Below, one piece after another: positions 1-5,174 of a stretch of 6,248 nucleotides of DNA (position 1 is the stretch's first letter; the number at the start of each line of letters is the position of its first letter). This DNA comes from Chloroflexota bacterium (lineage in GTDB: Bacteria > Chloroflexota > Anaerolineae > Anaerolineales > UBA11579). The stretch is from NCBI GenBank assembly GCA_003486225.1, contig DNGN01000201.1, forward strand, positions 1 through 6,248, given 5' to 3'. The notes beneath the pieces were generated by a model. The model made no database searches and was not told the DNA's origin. It saw nothing but the letters and a program-made list of their open reading frames with translations. Both the position numbers and the translations under genes were made by a program.

Positions 1-1
1 G

Positions 2-739
2 GCTGCCCTGGAACGGGCTCAGCAAACCATCCAGAAGTCGGTCAGCAAACTTTTTGAGAAGGAGCGCATCACTGCCGAGCAGCGGGATTCAGCACTGCAG
101 GTGGTCACCACTTCGAGTATGGCCGGGATTGCCGGGGCTGATTTTGTGATCGAGGCTGCTACCGAGAATCCGGATCTGAAATTTAAAATCTTTAAGGAAA
201 TGGACCAGCTTGCCCAACCGGGGGTCATCCTGGCTTCAAATACATCCTCCATCAGCCTGACGAAACTGGCGGGAATGACCGGACGGCCGGAACAGGTAGT
301 GGGCATGCATTTCTTCAACCCGGTGCCGATGATGCAGTTGGTGGAAGTTGTGCTCGCTTTGCAAACCTCAGATGAGATTGCCGACGAAGTCGTCACCCTG
401 GCTGAGAAAATGGGTAAGAGCCCGGTGCTGGTCAACGACTCGCCTGGGTTTGTCTCCAACCGCATCCTATGCCCGATGATCAATGAAGCCGTGTTTGTGC
501 TGCAGGAGGGGATCGCCGAACCAGAGGCGATAGACGCGGTCATGAAATTGGGCATGGCCCACCCGATGGGCCCGCTGGCCCTAGCCGACCTGATCGGCCT
601 GGATGTGGTCTATTTTGTGATGCAGGTCCTGCAGCGAGACCTCGGGGAGGATAAATACCGCCCTGCGCCGCTGCTGGCGCGCATGGTGGATGCCGGCCAC
701 CTGGGTCGAAAGACCGGTCGGGGTTTTTACCAGTATTAA
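2..739 (+). CDS. hbd: 3-hydroxybutyryl/3-hydroxyacyl-CoA dehydrogenase, 5' truncated by window edge
   Basis: This NAD(P)-dependent enzyme interconverts (S)-3-hydroxyacyl-CoA and 3-oxoacyl-CoA, in beta-oxidation or butanoate metabolism, in the cytoplasm. The open frame runs to the window edge with 245 residues and a TAA stop. Family members have about 282-290, so roughly 38 N-terminal residues are missing, including the GxGxxG nucleotide-binding loop. A GTG inside the frame at 101 is not the true start, because family-like sequence ([19 protein letters not shown]) precedes it. Visible landmarks are VIEAATE, the SNTSS substrate/catalytic segment, [17 protein letters not shown] with the catalytic His at bases 308-310 and its Glu partner, PGFVSNRIL followed by [22 protein letters not shown], and the C-terminal [11 protein letters not shown]. 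These support a short-chain 3-hydroxybutyryl-CoA-type enzyme rather than a FadB multifunctional protein, since the chain stops where single-domain members stop. The symbol is a family label; chain-length specificity cannot be read from sequence. Confidence 0.93.
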   Translation, partial: AALERAQQTIQKSVSKLFEKERITAEQRDSALQVVTTSSMAGIAGADFVIEAATENPDLKFKIFKEMDQLAQPGVILASNTSSISLTKLAGMTGRPEQVVGMHFFNPVPMMQLVEVVLALQTSDEIADEVVTLAEKMGKSPVLVNDSPGFVSNRILCPMINEAVFVLQEGIAEPEAIDAVMKLGMAHPMGPLALADLIGLDVVYFVMQVLQRDLGEDKYRPAPLLARMVDAGHLGRKTGRGFYQY

Positions 740-756
740 GATCGATCGGGTGAATT

Positions 757-788
757 GTTGGCTGCCAGAGCCGTCTCCAACCCGTTTT
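757..788 (+). terminator. possible weak intrinsic terminator after the dehydrogenase
   Basis: GTTGG (757-761) can pair with CCAAC (777-781) around a 15-base loop that itself holds GGCT/AGCC, and CCCG then TTTT follow at 781-788. The stem is short and the loop large, so this is only a candidate. The dehydrogenase has no better hairpin before the next gene, except the inverted repeat at 824-847. Confidence 0.25.
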
Positions 789-823
789 AAAATTCTTGCC
801 ATAACAACCGTTTTGCAAAGATC

Positions 824-847
824 AAATGGAAACAGACGTTTCCATTT
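824..847. repeat. perfect 10-bp inverted repeat, candidate operator or weak terminator
   Basis: AAATGGAAAC (824-833) and GTTTCCATTT (838-847) are exact reverse complements around the 4-base centre AGAC. Pairing can resume with ATC at 821-823 and GAT at 849-851 if the extra T at 848 is bulged. The right arm touches the candidate -35 of the flavin reductase promoter, which suits a repressor operator. The T-rich tract after the right arm (TTTTGATTTTT) would also suit a low-GC terminator hairpin for the upstream gene. The stem has only three G-C pairs, so I favour a protein-binding site, without being able to name the regulator. Confidence 0.5.
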
Positions 848-873
848 TGATTTTTGAGTGTTTGGACTACAAT
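847..873 (+). promoter_or_regulatory. candidate promoter of the flavin reductase gene
   Basis: TACAAT at 868-873 matches the -10 consensus at five of six bases. TTGATT at 847-852 is a possible -35 with a short 15-base spacer; shifting to the poorer TTTTGA (845-850) gives 17. With this -10, transcription would start about six or seven bases downstream, at or beside the A of the ATG at 880, giving a leaderless transcript. The promoter is inferred from sequence only. Confidence 0.45.
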
Positions 874-879
874 AAGGCT

Positions 880-1395
880 ATGAATTATCTCGAAAGTTCT
901 CTCCCTGTCGACGAGCAGCTACGAACAGCCATGCGCCAATGGGCCAGTGGGATCGGGGTGGTGGCTGCAGAATATGAAGGCGCACGCCACGGTATGACGG
1001 TGAGTTCCTTTACCTCGGTTTCTGCCGACCCGCCAATGGTGCTGGTATCCCTGCACAAAGAGACCCGCACGCATGATCTCGTGCTCCAGTCCAGGGCCTT
1101 CGGGGTCACTTTGCTGGCAGCCGACCAGCAGCAGCTTTCTGACCGGTTTGCCGGCCGCCTGGGGGATGATGATGACCGCTTCTCCGGGCTGGAGACCTTC
1201 AGCTTGGTCTCAGGCAGTCCTCTGCTTAAAGGTGGGCTGGCTGTTTTCGACTGCCGCCTGGAAGGGAGTTATGATGCCAACACCACAAGCGTCATGTTTG
1301 GGGTGGTGCTGACAGCGCGCCTCAGCGATCGCCCTGAAGCAGAGCTAAAACCACTGCTTTATCACAACCGGGATTACCGCAGTTTACTCTCTTAA
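880..1395 (+). CDS. flavin reductase-like domain protein (FMN-binding split-barrel family)
   Basis: This is a 171-residue member of the flavin reductase-like family (HpaC/ActVB/flavoredoxin group), which binds FMN and either reduces free flavin with NAD(P)H for a partner oxygenase or acts as a small electron carrier. Family landmarks are LRTAMRQWASGIGVVA (residues 14-29), the flavin-contacting GMTVSSFTSVS (38-48) then DPP (50-52), FGVTLLAADQQQLSDRFAG (74-92), DRFSGLE (99-105), SPLLKG (113-118) and the closing PLLYHNRDY (158-166). The usual 'GDH-x-I-x-x-G' segment near 130-142 reads DANTTSVMFGVV, so the common His is absent. I chose ATG 880 because family similarity begins just after it. An in-frame ATG at 826 would add 18 unconserved residues and lies inside the inverted repeat. 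The only purine-rich motif (AAGG, 874-877) is too close to the ATG for a normal ribosome binding site. The partner enzyme is unknown, and a 140-base spacer with its own promoter argues against a shared operon with the dehydrogenase. Confidence 0.85.
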   Translation: MNYLESSLPVDEQLRTAMRQWASGIGVVAAEYEGARHGMTVSSFTSVSADPPMVLVSLHKETRTHDLVLQSRAFGVTLLAADQQQLSDRFAGRLGDDDDRFSGLETFSLVSGSPLLKGGLAVFDCRLEGSYDANTTSVMFGVVLTARLSDRPEAELKPLLYHNRDYRSLLS

Positions 1396-1434
1396 CGTTA
1401 ATCTGGTTGCCAATTGATTTCTCCCTGCCAGGGA

Positions 1435-3495
1435 CTAAACAGACTCGTGGTAAAAGAGGTAAGGGCGGGTTTCTCTTTTCGCGGCGTACATGGCTGAATC
1501 CGCGTAATGGATGATCTTATCTGGAATACGGTCATCTTGCGGGTAAATGCTGATCCCGATGCTGGCCCCCACCTGCAAGGTATGCCCGTTAACATGGAAC
1601 GGCCGGTTCATTTTTGCTCTAATCTTTTGGATCACTTTTTCGACATCTGAATTGTTCTCCACGCCTTCGATGAGTAGGGTGAACTCGTCCCCGCTGATCC
1701 GGGCTAAGGTGTCGTGCTGGCGAACGCTGCCTTTCAGCCTGGCCGAGAACTGCTTGAGGACTTCATCCCCTGTGGCATGGCCGTATTGATCGTTGACATT
1801 TTTGAAGTCATTCAGATCAATGAAGGCCACTGCCACGGAGTACTGGCTCTCATCGGCGTGCTTGCAGGCAGCTTCAAATCGCTCAAAGAACAGTTCCCGG
1901 TTGGGAAGCTTGGTTAATGGGTCGTGGGTGGCCAGGTGGCGTAAGATTTCTTCAGTCTTTTTTCGCTCGCTGATATCCCGGATGGTGCAGATGATCTTGG
2001 TGAGCCCCCTCTCGTTGTTGTAGATCAAACCGAAGTTGATCTCAACCGGGAAGCTTTGCTGGGTGCTGTTCTTTAATGTCCACTCAGAGATAGGCAGATG
2101 ATTTTCCTGCTTTAGTTTTTCTAAGGTTTGGTTGAAAGAGAGGATCTCCATTTCATCCAGCATCGCTTGGATCTGGAAGTCCTCCAGTTCTGCTTGGCCA
2201 TACCCCAATAACTCGACAGCCCGGTCGTTCACTTCCAGGATATGCCCATCCAGGGAGATCATCAGTACTGCATCGTTGGCCTGGTTGAACAATGTCCTGA
2301 AGCTGTATTCGCTTTGCCAAAGCTCTCTTTCCATCTCCACTTGCTGGGTGATCTCACGGGCATTGAGGACGATGCCATTGACTGAACTGACATGCAGCAT
2401 ATTGGTCAGGGTGCTGTTAAAGTGCATCCATTCCCCATTCTGATGCTTGCCCATGAGGGGGCCCACCTTCAGCACAGATCCTGGTGGACTGGCCTCGATT
2501 TCATCAATCATCTGGTTTAATTTTTCCCCATGGTCCGGGTGGAGGAACAGGTCAACGGATTGATTGAGGACCATTTCCGGTGTAAAACCGGTGATTTTCT
2601 TGAGCGAAGGGCTGATATATTGGATGGTGCGGTCAGGGCTGACGATCATGGTGATGTCGGAGGATTGTTCTGTGATCGAGCGGAAGCGTTCCTCACTGGT
2701 GATCAAGGCTTGCTGGGCATCCACCCGGGTGGTGATGTCGATCAGCACGCCTTGCCCTCCGGTCACCTGGCCTTCATCAAATAACAGCTCGACCACATTG
2801 GCTACCCAGATTGTTTGATTATCTTTGCCAAGGATAGGAAATTCCTGATAGCTTTTCGGGGTCTTGGTTTTGATCTGGCGGGCATAGTACAGGTTGATCT
2901 TGATGCGCCAATCGGGGTGGATCATCTCCGCGAAATGTTTGCCGATCAGTTCTTTGGAAGCATAACCGCTCAGGCTCTCGGCTGAAGGGGTGATGTATTC
3001 GATCCGGCCGAATTGGTCGAAGAGTACAATAATATTGCTGCTGTGGTTCAGCAGCTGGCGGTAGCGCCTTTCGCTTTGGCGCAGGGCTGTGGAAACCTGG
3101 GCGCGATTTTTCAGTGCCCGCTGGAACTTCAGGCGGGTCTCCTGCAGGTAGCCCACCACATAAGCGCTCAGGATGCAGATCAGGTAAAGGCTGATAAATA
3201 TGTAGGCGGAATAAAATTCTTCTGCTTGCGGAAGCAGGGGCACTTCCAGCCAATTGAATAAGAGGCCATGCAGCGGACCAAACATCAAGCCTGCCAGAAT
3301 GCCCCATTTCCGACCCAACAGGAATCCAGCCAGAGTGGCTGGAATGATGTAAAAAGCAACCGTCGCGCGGCCAAATAGTCCAATCAGATAGGGGAAACTG
3401 GTCAGGTACAGTACAAGTGAGATGGGTGCAACCCAGGAGATTTTTTGATAGCCTAAGAAGGGGATGTTTACTTGGATCTTCATTGTCCCTTGCAT
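1435..3495 (-). CDS. membrane-anchored PAS-PAS-PAS-GGDEF diguanylate cyclase
   Basis: This 686-residue sensor enzyme is predicted to make cyclic di-GMP from two GTP. The order is an N-terminal membrane module with about four hydrophobic segments (roughly 20-42, 45-61, 64-80, 95-117), a short coiled linker (118-141), three PAS domains (about 142-260, 268-388, 396-513, each opening with an ERRYRQL/EERFRSI/EYSFRTL-type helix and closing with a D/E-I-T or D-I-S linker) and a GGDEF domain (516-684). The domain keeps HDPLTKLPNR, FIDLNDFKNVND and GHATGDEVL. The signature is SGDEF (601-605, bases 1681-1695) rather than GGDEF, a variant found in many family members. RQHD (592-595) sits exactly five residues before it, matching the RxxD product-inhibition site, so feedback by c-di-GMP is expected. 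There is no EAL or HD-GYP domain. ATG 3495 is preferred over Met5 because AGAGAG (3501-3506) lies five bases upstream. No haem or flavin-binding PAS residues are obvious, so the signal is unknown. It is transcribed alone. Confidence 0.93.
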   Translation of the reverse strand: MQGTMKIQVNIPFLGYQKISWVAPISLVLYLTSFPYLIGLFGRATVAFYIIPATLAGFLLGRKWGILAGLMFGPLHGLLFNWLEVPLLPQAEEFYSAYIFISLYLICILSAYVVGYLQETRLKFQRALKNRAQVSTALRQSERRYRQLLNHSSNIIVLFDQFGRIEYITPSAESLSGYASKELIGKHFAEMIHPDWRIKINLYYARQIKTKTPKSYQEFPILGKDNQTIWVANVVELLFDEGQVTGGQGVLIDITTRVDAQQALITSEERFRSITEQSSDITMIVSPDRTIQYISPSLKKITGFTPEMVLNQSVDLFLHPDHGEKLNQMIDEIEASPPGSVLKVGPLMGKHQNGEWMHFNSTLTNMLHVSSVNGIVLNAREITQQVEMERELWQSEYSFRTLFNQANDAVLMISLDGHILEVNDRAVELLGYGQAELEDFQIQAMLDEMEILSFNQTLEKLKQENHLPISEWTLKNSTQQSFPVEINFGLIYNNERGLTKIICTIRDISERKKTEEILRHLATHDPLTKLPNRELFFERFEAACKHADESQYSVAVAFIDLNDFKNVNDQYGHATGDEVLKQFSARLKGSVRQHDTLARISGDEFTLLIEGVENNSDVEKVIQKIRAKMNRPFHVNGHTLQVGASIGISIYPQDDRIPDKIIHYADSAMYAAKRETRPYLFYHESV

Positions 3496-3615
3496 TGTTA
3501 CTCTCTATTGATAATTTAAGTTGGTATCTTAACTTTACCCAATTAACCATCACTAATGTATATAAAATTCATGAAATTTGAGATCTTTGTGCAAGGAGCA
3601 GGTAAGTAGAGATTC
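3496..3615 (-). promoter_or_regulatory. AT-rich upstream region of the diguanylate cyclase gene with weak candidate promoter
   Basis: This 120-base AT-rich gap must carry the promoter, because the upstream operon ends in a terminator at 3616-3644. Read on the - strand, TTGGGT (3537-3542) and TTAAAT (3514-3519) are 17 bases apart and could be a poor -35/-10 pair, giving a very short leader with the AGAGAG ribosome binding site at 3501-3506. Other AT-rich hexamers upstream (around 3555-3570) could serve equally well. I see no riboswitch-like structure or strong inverted repeat. Confidence 0.35.
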
Positions 3616-3644
3616 AAAAAAACCTGGACCATTGGTCCAGGTTT
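3616..3644 (-). terminator. strong intrinsic terminator of the antiporter/PII-like/lipoprotein operon
   Basis: AAACCTGGACC (3620-3630) and GGTCCAGGTTT (3634-3644) form a perfect 11-bp stem with a three-base loop. On the - strand the stem runs into seven T residues (complement of 3616-3622) and starts 17 bases after the lipoprotein stop codon. This is a textbook Rho-independent terminator and marks the operon end. The other side is also T-rich (TTTCTTTTAA), so it may work in both directions, though no + strand gene ends here. Confidence 0.92.
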
Positions 3645-3661
3645 CTTTTAACTGAATTAAA

Positions 3662-4900
3662 TTACGGTCCCCACTGGATCTGGTATCCATTGATCCCGAG
3701 TGAAATCACCGGGTCTTTGGAGGCTGGGATCAGAACGATCGGTCCTGTTCTGGGCCAGCCGGCAGCCTCTCCGGGGATCGGCTGTACGGCAATCGCCATA
3801 GATCCGTCTGCAGCCCATAATACCTCGTAATTGAGCCAATTTTCTGGCCGAAGAATGCTGCGGCCAGAAACACCATCGCTGGCGCTGTTGACCATCAGCA
3901 AGGGTACGTCCCCACTTGGGAAAGAGGGCGTGTTGGTGTAAAAATAGCGCAAATCGCCGTTTTGCAGCATGAGCGGCCAGCCGGCGAAGTTCAGGGTCTC
4001 GTCTGCGGAAGTGGTCGGGATCAGCTCGGTTTGTGCCCCGGTTGCAGTATCGAATTGCCACAACCCGGATTCAACATAGCCAAGGAATGGGCTGGCAACC
4101 AGGATCGAACGGCTGTCCGGAGCCCATGCCGGTTGGCAGCAGACAATCCCCTCGCCCAATTTGAGGAACTCTGGAGAACCTGGCGTGAAGATGCCTAAAG
4201 TCCCGGCTTCGTAATAGCTGACGTTGACCAGCAGTTGGCTGCCGTCCGGGGACCATTCGATCGGGCTGTAAAGAGCCTGAGGAAAGAGCATCCCTGAAGC
4301 GCGGGTTTCAATTTCGTTGGTCAGGACATGCTCATCGGTTTGAGCGGCAAGCTGGTAGAAGTGCAGCCCATTTCTGCCGTAAGCCAGGGTGCTGCCGTCC
4401 GGCGACCAGCTCAGGCCGCTGATTTTTTGAGTATAAAAATATTCATCTGTCTCGGCAATGGTTTGGCTGCCGTCCACCAGCAGCTGGCGCTGGGTGCCAT
4501 CCGGACTGATCAGAAAGATCTGGTTCTGAGTGAGGATCGCCACACTCCCGTCGGCTGGAGAGACAGCGTATTCATCTACCCCTGCTGGCTCCTTGGTGAT
4601 CCTTGTGCTGGACAGACCGTCCCGATCTAGCAGCCAGACCTGGTAAATTTCACCATCCGCACTGTTCAGGTAATAGAGCGCGTGGGGGAGGAGATGTGCT
4701 GTTTCGGGTTGCGCGGCTTCCGCACCTGGCTGATCTGACCCCGGTGAGGCGGACTTATCCAGGGCAGCCTGTGTCGCAGCCACACTGGTGGCGACCAGTG
4801 CCTGGGCATCTTGCTGAGGGACTGGCTCTGCCGCTGGCAGGTTGCAACCTGCCAGCAAGATCAGGGTGATTAAGATCAGGAGAGATTTCTGCTTTGCCAT
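3662..4900 (-). CDS. lipoprotein with predicted TolB/WD40-like beta-propeller
   Basis: This is a 412-residue secreted protein. Residues 1-18 are a type II signal peptide (KQK then a hydrophobic stretch) ending in the lipobox LLAG-C19, so Cys19 should be lipidated and the protein anchored on the outer face of the membrane. A low-complexity Ala/Gln/Thr/Pro linker follows (about 20-68). The rest shows repeated blade-like motifs: VSPADGS (113-119), ISPDGT (131-136), WSPDGS (165-170), WSPDGS (216-221), WAPDSRS (259-265) and WAADGS (362-367), the PD40/TolB-type repeat signature of a beta-propeller. Adjacent cysteines C254-C255 are unusual for such a protein. Its ATG is two bases after the stop of the PII-like gene, with no clear ribosome binding site, so it is probably translated by coupling. 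It is the last gene of the operon. The fold is a reasonable prediction; the ligand or partner is unknown, and no catalytic motif is visible. Sensing or scaffolding for the antiporter is only a guess from position. Confidence 0.85.
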   Translation of the reverse strand: MAKQKSLLILITLILLAGCNLPAAEPVPQQDAQALVATSVAATQAALDKSASPGSDQPGAEAAQPETAHLLPHALYYLNSADGEIYQVWLLDRDGLSSTRITKEPAGVDEYAVSPADGSVAILTQNQIFLISPDGTQRQLLVDGSQTIAETDEYFYTQKISGLSWSPDGSTLAYGRNGLHFYQLAAQTDEHVLTNEIETRASGMLFPQALYSPIEWSPDGSQLLVNVSYYEAGTLGIFTPGSPEFLKLGEGIVCCQPAWAPDSRSILVASPFLGYVESGLWQFDTATGAQTELIPTTSADETLNFAGWPLMLQNGDLRYFYTNTPSFPSGDVPLLMVNSASDGVSGRSILRPENWLNYEVLWAADGSMAIAVQPIPGEAAGWPRTGPIVLIPASKDPVISLGINGYQIQWGP

Positions 4901-4905
4901 GATTA
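4898..4905 (-). promoter_or_regulatory. stop-start junction TAATCATG, PII-like gene to lipoprotein gene
   Basis: The TAA of the PII-like gene (4903-4905) is separated by TC from the ATG of the lipoprotein (4898-4900). No Shine-Dalgarno match is visible in the preceding twenty or so bases, so termination-reinitiation is the likely way this gene is translated. The same eight bases occur at the other junction of this operon. Confidence 0.6.
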
Positions 4906-5169
4906 CACTTGTTGGAAGCGATCTACATTGAGCACAAACAAGGTGGCGCGCTTCATGCCGGCTTCTTCTGGCTCTCTGACATGGTCCCGGATAATCTGGA
5001 TCGCGGTTTCAACTTTATCGTCTCCTACACCGGTCATCATGGTTGCGTTGCCGCGGCGGAAGTAGGCCCCAGTGGAGGGAAGCAGGGTCACCGGGAAACC
5101 GGCTTTGTTGAGGGCAGTGGCAACTTCATCTTTGTCGGAATCTTGCAAAATGCAAATGATCATTTTCAT
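4903..5169 (-). CDS. stand-alone PII-like signalling protein, DarA/PstA (DUF970, cyclic-di-AMP receptor) family
   Basis: This is an 88-residue soluble protein resembling the PII-like cyclic-di-AMP receptors DarA/PstA. Those are trimers that bind c-di-AMP between subunits and lack the canonical PII nucleotide site. It opens with the family's MKxIIxIxQD-type strand (1-10) and keeps the pattern T28, S32-T33-G34, G40-N41, T43, M45 and G47-V48. As I recall the PstA structures, T28, N41 and G47 contact the nucleotide. It ends with TLFVLNVDRFQQ, equivalent to the family's 'TVFVLPVDQFHQ' tail. It is about 20 residues shorter than typical members (about 109). The missing part is the large loop between helix 2 and the last strand, reduced to about six residues (69-74). 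GAGGAT upstream (about 5178-5183) may serve as ribosome binding site although about ten bases from the ATG. The gene starts two bases after the antiporter stop, pointing to a role in controlling that transporter. Family membership is well supported; the ligand is inferred. Confidence 0.82.
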   Translation of the reverse strand: MKMIICILQDSDKDEVATALNKAGFPVTLLPSTGAYFRRGNATMMTGVGDDKVETAIQIIRDHVREPEEAGMKRATLFVLNVDRFQQV

Positions 5170-5174
5170 GATTA
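5167..5174 (-). promoter_or_regulatory. stop-start junction TAATCATG, antiporter gene to PII-like gene
   Basis: The antiporter TAA (5172-5174) and the PII-like ATG (5167-5169) are separated by TC only. A GAGG (5180-5183) lies inside the end of the antiporter gene, so this junction combines a possible ribosome binding site with close coupling. That would tie production of the regulator to that of the transporter. Confidence 0.6.

Noticed and set aside
19..555. 178-residue open frame antisense to the acyl-CoA dehydrogenase
   Set aside because: It is Ser/Thr-rich, with no recognisable motif, and lies opposite a strongly conserved enzyme, as expected for an antisense shadow.
826..879. Upstream ATG giving an 18-residue N-terminal extension of the flavin reductase
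   Set aside because: The extension is unlike the family, has no ribosome binding site, and contains the inverted repeat and promoter-like -10. The ATG at 880 fits family length better.
1396..1434. Possible terminator between the convergent flavin reductase and diguanylate cyclase genes
   Set aside because: Only very short complementary stretches (such as CTGG/CCAG) are present, with no T-run on either strand, so no terminator can be supported here.
3521..3540. Imperfect inverted repeat GGTA...TACC upstream of the diguanylate cyclase
   Set aside because: Only the outer four bases pair consistently in an AT-rich region, which is well within chance.
2819..3553. 244-residue open frame on the - strand overlapping the 5' half of the diguanylate cyclase gene
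   Set aside because: It lies in another frame of a gene with clear membrane and PAS domains. Its translation is rich in Pro, Arg and His with no domain pattern, typical of an out-of-frame shadow.
3657..4061. 134-residue open frame on the - strand within the lipoprotein gene
   Set aside because: It is an alternate frame of the propeller repeats, Arg- and Gln-rich, without a plausible start or motif.
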